From Fragilaria crotonensis (taxonomy: Eukaryota; Bacillariophyta; Fragilariophyceae; Fragilariales; Fragilariaceae), in the NCBI GenBank assembly GCA_022925895.1, contig JAKSYS010000568.1, positions 1 through 41,577 of the forward strand: a DNA stretch of 41,577 nt. The letters run 5' to 3'. Under the pieces are notes generated by a model. It was not told the origin of the DNA and ran no database searches. It saw only the letters and a list, made by a program, of their open reading frames with translations. This document shows, piece after piece, positions 1 to 10,258 of the stretch (positions within the stretch are counted from its first letter, which is position 1; every line of letters starts with the position of its first letter). The position numbers were made by a program, and so were the translations under genes.

Positions 1-1434
1 TACATGGTCAAAACTGTCTACAGGGTATCCGATCAATCTTACCAGGGCACAGCACTGGAGCCCCTATTTGGAACTGGACAAGGTAGTGGTGCTTCGCCAG
101 CCGTGTGGTTATCCCTTGTCGTCATTCTACTGAACACTCTGGAAAGAGTAGTACCCGAACGCATATGTTTCACTTCAGCCGATGGTACGATTCATCATAA
201 GCGCCTCGTCGATGCGTTCGTTGACGACACGGCGATTGGTCTGACGGACGCAGGCGAGAGGTCACTATTGGAAATTGTCAATGCCCTTGAATCCGTTGCT
301 CAAACATGGGAGCAACTGCTTCACTTTTCTGGCGGAGCTTTGAACTTATCAAAGTGTTCTTGGTATGTAATGTTTTGGGACTGGCGACAAGGACGTCCAG
401 TTCTCCGTGAAATCAAGGCAGACGATCCTACAATTAAGTTGTATCAGGGGTCTAGTGGCAGGGGTCCAGTGCCGATACGCCAACAACGTCTAAATGAATC
501 GTCTCGAATATTGGGCGTTCATCAGACTCCTCTCGGCGACTTTTCGGACCACATAAAAATTCTTAAGTCGAAGGCCGATCGGTATGCAAGCTGTCTTCGA
601 TCTCCGCGACTAAATTCCTCGGACGTAAGAGTGTTTCATCGGTCAATATACAAGCCAGCAATGCTTTACTCGCTACCAGCGATAGCGATCGACGAAGAAG
701 AGCTCAACAGCATCCAATCAAAGATTCTTCCAACACTTGTACAGCGATTGGGTCTATCGTCTAAACTGCCTACTGCAATTCGACATGGTCCCGTGGAAAT
801 GGGGGGTCTAAACCTTATGGATCTTCGAACGGAATGCGGCATCGAAATGATTAAATATTTTCGACACGAGGTGTATGGGAACACGAAGGTGGGCCAGTTA
901 CTTCTTCTTCAGCTACAGGCATCCCAATTGGAATCTGGTCTGTCTTATCCACTTTTGGAGGAACCGAGCTTTCACATTGCATATCTCACACCGACATGGA
1001 TTTTGTCCATGAGGCAATTTATGTCTAATCACAACATTCGGATCACGTTAACTAACACTTTTACCATCACATTGCAAGGTCGACACGATAGCTGCATAAT
1101 GGACTTACAGCGTTTGCGCGGCTACAGCACTCGTCAACAGATCGACTTAAACCTCGTGCGACTCCACCTTCAGGTCTCAACTCTCGCGGAACTCGTAGAC
1201 CCGACGGAAAGCAATAAAATTGCGACATGGGCACTGGAGGCGCGGCGTCCAAACCATTTCTGCAACAACAAGGCATGGCCAAGGCAGGATGTCTTAACTC
1301 CGTCACAACGTCCGTTATGGAAGCGCTACATTCAGTCACAGTATCTTCGGTACGATCGTTTCTGGGCCATATCACCACGCTCTACACTACGCGATCTGAA
1401 GCAATCCATCACTTCCACTGGGACTCTGACGAAC
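1..1434 (+). pseudogene. Reverse transcriptase part of element 1 ORF2 (5' side of the insertion)
   Basis: This is the C-terminal half of a non-LTR reverse transcriptase plus thumb and connection regions. Motif B reads GTGQGSGASPAVW, and the catalytic motif C is FVDDT where most reverse transcriptases have YADD. The remainder aligns with ORF2 of element 2 through the segments SSRILGV, SSDVRVFHRSIY, RHGPVEMGGLNL and PSQRPLWKRY. The ATG at base 4 is not a start, because homology to element 2 continues upstream of it. The frame stays open past 1434 to 1581, but that part is the 5' UTR and ORF1 start of element 2 read out of register. Translation across the target duplication (codons for GTLTN) rejoins the frame at 10244. 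Confidence 0.85.
1420..1434 (+). repeat. 15-bp target-site duplication, left copy
   Basis: GGGACTCTGACGAAC here is identical to 10244-10258. The flanking base on each side differs (T versus A on the left, A versus G on the right), so the match is exactly 15 bp. It marks the left boundary of element 2, which starts at about 1435. Confidence 0.9.
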
Positions 1435-1525
1435 ACATTTCAATTTACTAAGTTTTTACATCACCTTTCCGTCCGTCAACCGTTTTCTCGCAGAAAAAGT
1501 ACTGCGCCTTCTCGTGCCGATCACC

Positions 1526-4346
1526 ATGACCGAAGGCTCCGTCCTTACCTCTTTGCTCGCAGAGCACACCCTTCCTCCTGATGATGACCCGCTCTTTGGT
1601 TTTGTTACCAAAGAGTGGTACGATCCAACTTCCTTTGAAATGAAACCCCCGGAAACAGACGAAGAACGCTACAGGCGCCTCGCTGATGAAACTGCTTACA
1701 GGAACACAACGTCCACAACCCATTGGCACAAGTATGCAGTCTTAGCACGCCATACAGTTGAAGGCCCATGGTTCGACGATATCCTCCAAGTCTTTTCTAC
1801 CGATCCATCTCAGCTCCATCACCTTGTCTGGTATAATTTCATGTATCATGTCGACAGAAAAATTGATATTCCTGAACTTCTCCATTCTTGGGCAATGTCG
1901 ATTTCCCATCCCTTCCTCTCTGATCATTACCCAGAGTCACTCAAGTTAGACACAATCACCACTCCCTGGAAAACTTTTCATGGGAAGATTAATCCATGGA
2001 TGAAGATTGGGTCGAACAACAAGCCAACAAACCCGTACAAACGAAAGAAGACTACCTTCATTTCGCCTCCAAAAGCAACCAACCCTACGCAGCCAATCCG
2101 CAAATCTCCGTCCCCAGATAAGCCGTCAACTATCCTCGAAGAGTCCGACAGTCCAGATGTTTTGGACGTACCCACACCACCACTTCAAAACCCAAAGAAC
2201 CCAGACACCTCGTCCGTTTTCGTCTAAAACCACTGCATCCTCCTTTGACGCCAAACAATCTGCTTTGGTGCCAAATTCAACTATTCCACTCAACGACGGC
2301 ACACACAGGGTCACCTTTCGCATCAAAATGGACCTCGATGCTAGACATCTTGACAAAAAATCAGCTGAATTGTCGCAGTCTATATACGATTTCCTGGTCA
2401 AGATTTTCCAAGATGATGACGGCATGTTATACAATTGGCACTCTGAGGGACTCGAGAACCCCAAAGTAATCTCCCAATTGTCCCCTTCCGAAGTCAGAGC
2501 ATACCTCCCGTCAATTACAATGTCACCGACCCAGGCACTCATCATTATTCCAGTTAGGTTTGGCTTCAATTATACTAACTCCACCATTTGGCGAAATCGA
2601 GCAAACACCAAAAACAACTTGGCACTTCACAACGCCACGGTATCTATCTCGAATTCGAAAAGCACTGGAGGAAAAAATGTGATTGCAGGGTATATCCTTC
2701 TCAAGGCTCCAAACCTAACTCACCGCTTCCGTTACCATCAATTCCTTCGAAGTAAGCTCCCAGATGCCACTCCCCACTTTGACCTTCTCCTTCACCGTGA
2801 GACACCACTCGATCAACGTATCGATCATCTCGTTATACAATGCGGCGAAAGGTTTGTGCACAGCGTGAGCCAGGCACTCCTCAACCACCTTACCGGGCAA
2901 AACGTCGGAGTTTACATACCTCGGTTTGCTTTTGAAAGCATGACACAAGAAGCAATCTCGGCTCTATTCCAAAAGCACGACGCCTACGTGAAGTCCCTGA
3001 AGATGATTCCACTAGCACCATTCATTACCAACATTGACACTCTTAGAACAGAGCAATTCGAAACAGGTGAAAAAATTGACAGGAGCACAAGAGAATGGGC
3101 GTCAGCGCTTGCTTTACCAAATAGCGACACCTCCAAGGTGAAATGTGATGTTGTCAATGGAGGCTACGACCAAAAAGCATACCTCCTTATCTCACAGATC
3201 CACTACGACTTCGTTATCTCAGAACTCGCAGCGTATAAAAAGAGAGTTTTTCCCTTCAGCAAGAGAGAAGAACAATTTCGAGCTTCCATTGGGCCTCCCG
3301 AAGTCATTCACATCACTGACAACAAAATCAGAGCAAATCTCGCAATTTTCGACTCACTGTCAGAAGCTGCAAGCCCCATCGCGACAAAAACTAATCCAAA
3401 TGGAGATGTACGTCCACAACATGATCAAAACAGTATGCACTCGAGCGCGTCACTGTCATCAACAAGTTCAGTTTCCGCATCCATCGATCTACACTCTCAT
3501 CGACAACAAAACAGCACCGACACCCCGCGCAGCAGACAAAACCAAACAAACACGTCAAGAAGTCTCTCTCAAGACGATCGCACATCCACTACAGGGGCGT
3601 CTTCCCATTCTTGGAACGCTACATCCATTTCATCTACAAATCAGGCCCGATTTCACGAACTTGACGCCATAATGAAGCGGCAGAGGAAAGATCACGAAAA
3701 ACTTAGTAAGATCACAGATGACAGACTCAGCCAAATGGAACGCCAGTTTCATCGATTGGAAACTATCGAGAACGCGGTCACGGAATCCAAGGCGTCCCAG
3801 GTTGTGCACACCGAGCGACTTCACAGCTTGGAAACGCAAGTTGTACAATTTATGGAACAACAAGTTGATATGGGCCAAAATATTCTTTCCGTTGAAGACA
3901 AAATCAATTCTTTAATCTCCATCGTGAACAACATTGCAATTAATTCTCAACACAAAGAAGACACCACGAGTCCAGAAACGCACAAGCAAAAATCAGGAAC
4001 ACATATCGATGCCTTTCGCCAACCATCATCCATTCTTGAACTTGTTGATACTGACATGGCTTCCAACCCTTCCACGTCCTCCGACGAGTCTTCATCTTTT
4101 CAAACTACATGTTCTGTTCCCTCCCCAGAGAAGAAAAAGGTCCGAGCTTCGCCACCATCCCAACCATCACTCCACGACAGCGCACACTCAACACCCGACT
4201 CACATCAACAAGAACCTACAACACAGCCATTTACAAATGACTCTGCACTCCAAGCGACGTCATCACAATCTTCCCTCAACGACATTTCTGCCAACCTAGA
4301 AGCCCGATACAACTACAACGCTCTAGGTGGCAGGCATACTGAATGA
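1526..4346 (+). CDS. Element 2 ORF1 protein, coiled-coil, one frameshift
   Basis: The start is the ATG at 1526 (context ACCATGA). Frame 2 runs to a TAA at 2225-2227; the protein then continues in frame 3 to the TGA at 4344-4346. Passing from one frame to the other needs a +1 shift, most simply at the T4 run 2217-2220. The N-terminal 230 residues resemble nothing I recognise (acidic, Trp-rich, then a Pro/Ser/Lys linker). The middle contains a globular region, and residues encoded around 3650-3940 form a clear coiled coil with regular Leu/Met/Ile spacing. The tail is Ser/Thr-rich. Coiled coils that trimerise and bind RNA are usual in LINE ORF1 proteins. No zinc knuckle is visible. The shift may be a mutation or a programmed event. 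Confidence 0.7.
4343..4346 (+). promoter_or_regulatory. ATGA stop-start overlap joining ORF1 and ORF2
   Basis: The ATG of ORF2 (4343-4345) overlaps the TGA of ORF1 (4344-4346). In eukaryotic two-ORF non-LTR elements such overlaps serve termination-reinitiation (for example SART1 of silkworm). Here that role is inferred from position only. Confidence 0.7.
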
Positions 4347-7300
4347 ATCACCATGCAAATGCAACCTCAAGGATTGTCGATGCACAAGAAAGGCATCAGA
4401 CAGGTTCCATTCATCTTACTCATTCTCTTCCGTCTTCCAGTCTACTATCTCTTCCACGAACAAGGCCTCTCAGAAAAGCTTGGGATTCTCCTGTGGATAA
4501 ACAACCTACAGTATCTTTCGGCGACTCCATCACTCAAAAGGCCCACGGTTCGATTCGTTTCTTCTTTCAAAACGTTCACGGCCTGACTTACTCGTCAGGA
4601 CTGGAGGACTACAACTATTACATTCAATCTCTCAAGTTCATACATGCAGATATCTCCGGACTCGCCGAGACTAACACCAGTTGGCAGCAATCTCATCTAC
4701 AAGCAGACTTTCGAAAAATTCTGCGACGACACAGCATTCAAAGTAAAGTGGCGTTTGGATATCCATCGATAGATGTCAATCCAGTTCCGCCGGGCACCAC
4801 CTTCCATTCAGGCGGCAGTCTGGCTTTATCCACGGGAGCTATCACTTCAAGCATTCTGGGTGACAGCATCATGGACACAACAGGCTTGGGACGCTGGTGT
4901 GGATTTACGATTCGAGGATCTGACAATTTTCTTCTCTCAGTCATTACAGCATACAGAGTATGTGGCGGCAACATAAGGACATCTCCACTGGGAAGCTCTT
5001 TTTCTCGAGAATACCAGTTCTTCCGCGATCAAGGCATTGCATCCCCGAACCCAAGAAAGTTTTTCTTCCAACACCTCGGAACACTCATTACTCAGCTACA
5101 ACAAAATGGACACTCCATTATTTTGATGATGGATGCAAACTCTGTTATTCACAGTGAACGGCAGTTCGAAGAGTTTACCACTTCTTGCGCTCTCGTTGAT
5201 CTTCACCGTCATCATCCCCCTCCGTCAACGTACATTGGTTCATCATCACGTCGTATCGATTATATTCTTTGCAGCGACGATCTTGAGAAATTATGCGTTC
5301 GCTCTGGATCCTTGTCGTACCAAGAAGGGCCTCAATCTGATCATCGAGGGCTCTATGTGGATTTATGCATCGATGAAATCAGGAAGAACATGAGGCCACA
5401 ACAACTTTCGCCTCCTTCCCATCGTGCCCTCCACACTAACAATCCAGAATTAGTATCAACTTACATCCGTTACATGAAAGAATACTATGCCTCTCACAAT
5501 ATGCTCGACAGAATGAATGAGTTATGCAAGAACCATACTTCAATGTCCAAAAGCGAGATTCTACATCAACTTATCAAATGGGATGCAGACCAGGGTCGGG
5601 CGATGAAGAATTCGGAGAAACGGCTTACCATTCCTCCTAAAAAGTTTGCCTGGTCACCTCAACTAAGAAACGCAGCAGTTATTAGGAGGTACTGGATTCT
5701 TCGTCTCCGCGAAAATCAAGACTCCAAGGACTACACCACTTTGTTTACCAAGTGGCAAGACTGTATCCAACGTCATGATCGGTCATTTTCTCTACCTTTT
5801 CTGCATCAAACTTTGCCCACCGATGAAATTCGTAGGCACCTGAACCAGGCAACACGCCACTTCCGTCGCTGTCAACTCCGCTCCCAAGATCTTCGTTTGC
5901 AATCGTACGAGGATCTTCTAGACACATATGCACAGGATGAGTCCCCATCGACTAAAGAAGCATCGAAAAGGAAGGCAACTATCGTCCGACGGACCATCCA
6001 GACGGAATCGTGCCGCGCTATTTTCAAGCTTTTACATACGGAACTAAAAGCGGTATCGTTTTCACAATTGTCAAAGATCTTGGTACCTTGCAATACAGAC
6101 AGACAGCCTCTCGACCCTACAGATCATGTCCACGCTTTTCTCACCAACACTGATCCGTCGGAAGTGATATGGGATACAGTGATTGAGAAGGCCGATATTG
6201 AAAAACATCTTCTAACCTTTAACAGAGACGCATTCCGTGCTGCGGCCAGTTCACCCTGCGGGAAAGGAACAATTCACGATGCTCTTACTTACTCCAGTCT
6301 TTCAACCGAAGCGAAAGACATGTTGGCAGGCATCGTTCCTCCACACTGGTACGGTGATGATGAACTTTTGAAGGAATTTCTTTTGTCTTTCACTATACCA
6401 CCGGTGGTTCTTGCATCAGACCCTATCTCTATCGATATTACTGAAGACGACGTCCTGAAAGGTTTCTCGCGTTGGAAAGAATCAACAACCACTTCGCCCT
6501 CTGGCCGACATTTGGGTCACTATCGTGCAATTATTCAGGACCCTGATCTTTTACGATGCTTACAGCAGTTTTTATCCATTGTTCTTGCACACGGCTTGTC
6601 TCTTCCAAGATGGAGCAACGCTACGAATGTCATGATCGAAAAGGATCCTGGTAAACCACACATACATAGGCTTCGCATAATCCATCTCTTCGAAGCTGAC
6701 TTTAATTTTATTCTGAAGCTCATGTGGGGACACCGCCTTGTTAAAAGAGCCGATGAACTCGACCTTCTTCACGCAGGTCAACACGGATCAACTCCCCGTA
6801 GAACTACCATGGATCCCATTATGATGACCCAACTAACTACCGACATGAGTCGAATCATGAAGATCAATCTACTTCGGTTTGACAACGAAGCGTCGGCATG
6901 CTACGACCGCATTATCGTTGCGCTAGGAATGATGGCGGCAAGACGATGTGGAATGCCAGACTCTGCTATCTCCAGTCACGCAACAGCACTGGAACTCATG
7001 AGATACACAGTCAAAACATTCTATGGGGTATCAAACGAAAATTATCATGGGACCAGTTTTGAACCATTATTTGGCACTGGCCAGGGGAGCGGTGCTTCTC
7101 CTGCGGTCTGGCTTACTTTGGTCGTACTGCTCCTTCATACACTTGATAAAGTCATTCCCGAACGAATGACTTTCCAATCCCCCGAACTTAGTCATTCTCG
7201 ACTAGTGGACGCATTCGTCGACGACACGTATCTCGGTTTTACAGACAGTTCTGGACGGCAAACTCTCAATGAACTCATTCGTCGTTTACAAGAAGTCTCT

Positions 7301-10063
7301 CAGACATGGTCACATCTTCTCCATTTATCTGGCGGAAAGCTTAATCTTTCCAAATGCAACTGGTATGCAATGTATTGGGAATGGCACTCTGGTCGACCAC
7401 GCCTTCGTAACGTTCAAGAAGATGACTGTACCATCGAGTTAACGGCTCCGGATACTGGACAAATAACACCCATCAAGCGAGTTCCTTTAGATAAGTCTTC
7501 GCGCATTCTCGGAGTGCTTCTAAATCCTCTGGGTAATTTTTCGGATCATATACATCACCTCAAACAGAAGTCAGATGCGCTTGCCATCCGAATGCTATCC
7601 CCTCGACTAAAGTCATCCGATGTACGAATCTTTCACAAGTCCATCTACGTGCCCATGATGAGGTACAGTCTTCCTGCTTTGTCAGTTCAACACGAGGACA
7701 GCCTCCACCAAATTCAGTCTCGAATCATCCCTGCAATTCTCCAGAAATTAAATATCAACTCTCACCTCCCAACTGAAATTCGTCATGGCCCAGCGGCGCT
7801 TGGTGGGATGGAACTCTACGACGTACGCACCGAAGTCGGTATCGAGCAAATAAAGTATCTTCGGAATGCAATCTTCTCAGACTCAGACATGGGTCAAATG
7901 ATTCGCATTAATCTCCATCATCTCCAGACGGAAGCGGGTATCCCCCAATGCCTCCTTGAGGAGCCTTCATACTCGGTACCATATCTCACTCCATGTTGGC
8001 TGTTATCTGTGCGTACCTTCTTGGCTCATCATAACGTCACTATCTCTATCACGGATCAGCCAACTTTGACATTGCAAACACCAGAAGACTGCTTTATAAT
8101 GCAACAATCTCATCTGGCCCGATATACGTTGCAACAACAGAGAGACATCAATCTCGTCCGCATACACCTTCAAGTTACAACCTTGGCAGACATGACAGAC
8201 CCAGAACGTCTCTCGGCAATCCGCCTGCAATTCCTTGACGGGAGAAAGCCTCAAGATTGGAAACCCAAACACCCACATTGGCCGAGACAAGAACCTCCCA
8301 CATCAAGTCAGCGCCGTCTATGGAAACGGTACCTCGCATCATCGTTTCTCAGATACATCCCATTTTGGAAGGCGCCACCGCTCCGAGAAAAACATATACA
8401 ACAATCAGGAATCCCACCCCAAACTCCCATCCAACCAACTGACTATCACACGCTTCGGGAATATCTTAAAACTCTTCCCCGTTCCCAAAAGAGACTTGTC
8501 GATGACGTACAACAAGTAGCAACTGATGTCCAAGTATGGCGAGCTTTTCGATCAAGAGAACAACTCTATGTTGCATCGGACGGTGGCCTGTCAGGACAAG
8601 AGGGTACCTTCGGATGGATTATAGCCACTAAGAAGCTGACGCTTTTTGAGTGTGCTGGACCAGTCGACGGTCCTTATGATACCAATTCATCCACTCGATG
8701 TGAAATTGCAGGTTTTGCATCTTCTCTTCTTCTTATAGTAAGCATTGCACGAAACTGGGGACTTCGACATCGCTGCAGGTTCAAATGGATCACAGACAGT
8801 AAAGCAGCTCTATCAAGGGTCCAAAAGTTCACTCGACGAGGAGGTAGAAAGCCGTCACGACAACCAAATGACGCAGACCTTCTATCTCTTATCATTCATC
8901 TTCTTCAGGAACTCCATCGACCACTTGCACTTGTATGGACAAAAGGTCACCAAGACAGTTTGAAGGCCTATGCTACCCTCTCACGGCAAGCTCGCCTGAA
9001 TGTCTCTGCGGACTTCTTGGCCACTCGATATAGGTCTCGTGGAAAGCTCAAATCCTCCAATTCATCCGATCATCAACCAACCCAGAAAGTCTCTATATCC
9101 ATTAATGGGAATCGCTTGACAGGACAATACGACGAATGTCTCCGGCACCATGTGAATGGGTACCATCTTCGAATGAACATTCAACGCAAGCGTAAATGGT
9201 CGGATACGGTATGGGACGACATAGACTTTGACCTCTTCAGTAAACACTATCGCGGCCTCAGGCCCTCGCACCAGATTCAACACATGAAATTTGTTCATGA
9301 TCAGCTTCCTCTTGGATGGCGGCGCCAAAAGTATTCTGAGTCCGCTGCAGTGCAACTCGCACTATGTCCATGTTGCCTCAAAACTGCAGAATCAAATGAA
9401 CATTTCCTGCGCTGTCCAAAGAACGACGCTCGAATATCAGGCCTTAAACATCTTCTTTCCGACAAAACAGAAACGTCACCACATCTATGTCGTCGATTGG
9501 CGGTTGAAGGCATCAAGTTCTGGCACACTACGGGAACTAACGACTTCCACCCAAATCTTGCATCTTTCCCACATCACATGCGAGAGGCCATTACCAAGGT
9601 CGCCGGACAACAATCCACAATAGGATGGGACAATCTACTGAAGGGTTACCTGTCCAAAGCATGGACAGATCTGGCAGCATTCGATAACATCAACGAGAGC
9701 AAGTACGAAGTACCACAAGCCCACATGCGCTTACGACGACTTGTTAAGGCCATCCATGTGTACACACGTAGTCTGTGGACATGTCGGAATGAGAAACTTC
9801 ATTCGCGCCAGTCCTCTGAAGCAGATTCGGTCTGGTCTACCTCACAGGCCGAGATCAGACATTTCTACTTCAAACGTGATCTAGTCAGTTTCGAGGACCA
9901 ACACCTTTTTCGATTTTCTTTGGATCACCTTCTCAAGTCCTCACGCTCAACACAAATTCATTGGTTAAGACGAGCGAAAGCATCGTCCAAGCGTAAGCGG
10001 GTTGAACGCAATTCGCAAACTCTCATGACGCGGTACTTTATGGCAGTGCCACAGGCGCCATAG
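4343..10063 (+). CDS. Element 2 ORF2: AP endonuclease, reverse transcriptase, RNase H polyprotein
   Basis: The protein has 1906 residues and starts at the ATG that overlaps the ORF1 stop (ATGA, 4343-4346). Residues about 70-345 are an exonuclease/endonuclease/phosphatase domain with QNVHG, LAETN, MMDAN, RRIDYIL and SDHR, so all catalytic positions appear present. The reverse transcriptase has motif A RFDNEASACYDRI (Asp847), motif B GTGQGSGASPAVW and motif C FVDDT (Asp960/961). RNase H follows with Asp1413, Glu1454, Asp1485 and Asp1538 (SDGG, RCEIAG, TDSKAA, KGHQD). A CPCC-x9-H-x4-C zinc-binding motif starts at residue 1675. Endonuclease nicking followed by target-primed reverse transcription is the family mechanism. 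No internal stop or frameshift was found, so this ORF looks functional. Confidence 0.93.
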   Translation: MNHHANATSRIVDAQERHQTGSIHLTHSLPSSSLLSLPRTRPLRKAWDSPVDKQPTVSFGDSITQKAHGSIRFFFQNVHGLTYSSGLEDYNYYIQSLKFIHADISGLAETNTSWQQSHLQADFRKILRRHSIQSKVAFGYPSIDVNPVPPGTTFHSGGSLALSTGAITSSILGDSIMDTTGLGRWCGFTIRGSDNFLLSVITAYRVCGGNIRTSPLGSSFSREYQFFRDQGIASPNPRKFFFQHLGTLITQLQQNGHSIILMMDANSVIHSERQFEEFTTSCALVDLHRHHPPPSTYIGSSSRRIDYILCSDDLEKLCVRSGSLSYQEGPQSDHRGLYVDLCIDEIRKNMRPQQLSPPSHRALHTNNPELVSTYIRYMKEYYASHNMLDRMNELCKNHTSMSKSEILHQLIKWDADQGRAMKNSEKRLTIPPKKFAWSPQLRNAAVIRRYWILRLRENQDSKDYTTLFTKWQDCIQRHDRSFSLPFLHQTLPTDEIRRHLNQATRHFRRCQLRSQDLRLQSYEDLLDTYAQDESPSTKEASKRKATIVRRTIQTESCRAIFKLLHTELKAVSFSQLSKILVPCNTDRQPLDPTDHVHAFLTNTDPSEVIWDTVIEKADIEKHLLTFNRDAFRAAASSPCGKGTIHDALTYSSLSTEAKDMLAGIVPPHWYGDDELLKEFLLSFTIPPVVLASDPISIDITEDDVLKGFSRWKESTTTSPSGRHLGHYRAIIQDPDLLRCLQQFLSIVLAHGLSLPRWSNATNVMIEKDPGKPHIHRLRIIHLFEADFNFILKLMWGHRLVKRADELDLLHAGQHGSTPRRTTMDPIMMTQLTTDMSRIMKINLLRFDNEASACYDRIIVALGMMAARRCGMPDSAISSHATALELMRYTVKTFYGVSNENYHGTSFEPLFGTGQGSGASPAVWLTLVVLLLHTLDKVIPERMTFQSPELSHSRLVDAFVDDTYLGFTDSSGRQTLNELIRRLQEVSQTWSHLLHLSGGKLNLSKCNWYAMYWEWHSGRPRLRNVQEDDCTIELTAPDTGQITPIKRVPLDKSSRILGVLLNPLGNFSDHIHHLKQKSDALAIRMLSPRLKSSDVRIFHKSIYVPMMRYSLPALSVQHEDSLHQIQSRIIPAILQKLNINSHLPTEIRHGPAALGGMELYDVRTEVGIEQIKYLRNAIFSDSDMGQMIRINLHHLQTEAGIPQCLLEEPSYSVPYLTPCWLLSVRTFLAHHNVTISITDQPTLTLQTPEDCFIMQQSHLARYTLQQQRDINLVRIHLQVTTLADMTDPERLSAIRLQFLDGRKPQDWKPKHPHWPRQEPPTSSQRRLWKRYLASSFLRYIPFWKAPPLREKHIQQSGIPPQTPIQPTDYHTLREYLKTLPRSQKRLVDDVQQVATDVQVWRAFRSREQLYVASDGGLSGQEGTFGWIIATKKLTLFECAGPVDGPYDTNSSTRCEIAGFASSLLLIVSIARNWGLRHRCRFKWITDSKAALSRVQKFTRRGGRKPSRQPNDADLLSLIIHLLQELHRPLALVWTKGHQDSLKAYATLSRQARLNVSADFLATRYRSRGKLKSSNSSDHQPTQKVSISINGNRLTGQYDECLRHHVNGYHLRMNIQRKRKWSDTVWDDIDFDLFSKHYRGLRPSHQIQHMKFVHDQLPLGWRRQKYSESAAVQLALCPCCLKTAESNEHFLRCPKNDARISGLKHLLSDKTETSPHLCRRLAVEGIKFWHTTGTNDFHPNLASFPHHMREAITKVAGQQSTIGWDNLLKGYLSKAWTDLAAFDNINESKYEVPQAHMRLRRLVKAIHVYTRSLWTCRNEKLHSRQSSEADSVWSTSQAEIRHFYFKRDLVSFEDQHLFRFSLDHLLKSSRSTQIHWLRRAKASSKRKRVERNSQTLMTRYFMAVPQAP

Positions 10064-10243
10064 ATGAACGGACTCTACATTTTTCAACACGTGACATCAT
10101 CTCACTGACTCACTGATACGCATGGCGATTTCTCAACACAACACGAGCTCCCGCGGATGTTACATCCGCTAGAGCGGGGTACATAGCGAGTCCCGGCAGG
10201 TTCTTGCGCGATGTTAACCCTCTAATTAGTTCATATTTAAAAA
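10064..10243 (+). other. Element 2 3' UTR with conserved boxes and hairpin
   Basis: It contains a perfect 7-bp stem with a 3-nt loop (GCGGATG TTA CATCCGC, near 10153-10169). The box GGGGTACA follows at 10176-10183, then AACCC at 10216 and TAATTAGTTC at 10223-10232, then a short A tail. The same three boxes occur in the same order and nearly the same spacing in element 1 (11958, 12001, 12008). This suggests a 3' recognition structure for the reverse transcriptase. Confidence 0.65.
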
Positions 10244-10258
10244 GGGACTCTGACGAAC
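10244..10258 (+). repeat. 15-bp target-site duplication, right copy
   Basis: Identical to 1420-1434. Read in frame 2 it encodes GTLTN, the same peptide as the left copy, and continues into the RNase H part of element 1. Confidence 0.9.

Larger units (their letters stand above)
1435..10243 (+). mobile_element. Element 2: nearly complete two-ORF non-LTR retrotransposon inserted in element 1
   Basis: The element is about 8.8 kb: a short 5' UTR (about 90 bp), ORF1 (1526-4346, one frameshift), ORF2 (4343-10063, intact) and a 180-bp 3' UTR ending in TTTAAAAA. It is bounded by a perfect 15-bp target duplication, as expected for target-primed reverse transcription. ORF2 carries an AP-type endonuclease, reverse transcriptase and RNase H. 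ORF1 has a coiled coil. The intact 1906-codon ORF2 and perfect duplication suggest recent insertion. The clade cannot be fixed without a phylogeny. Diatom-type non-LTR elements are likely, and an Ambal-like affiliation is only a guess. Confidence 0.9.

Noticed and set aside
1435-1581. Continuation of the element 1 RT frame to 1581
   Set aside because: Homology to element 2 ends before 1434; the remaining codons are element 2 5' UTR and ORF1 start read in another frame.
2007-2227. A separate ORF starting at 2007
   Set aside because: It would start with TTG, and the stretch before about 2217 overlaps the better-supported ORF1 N-terminus.
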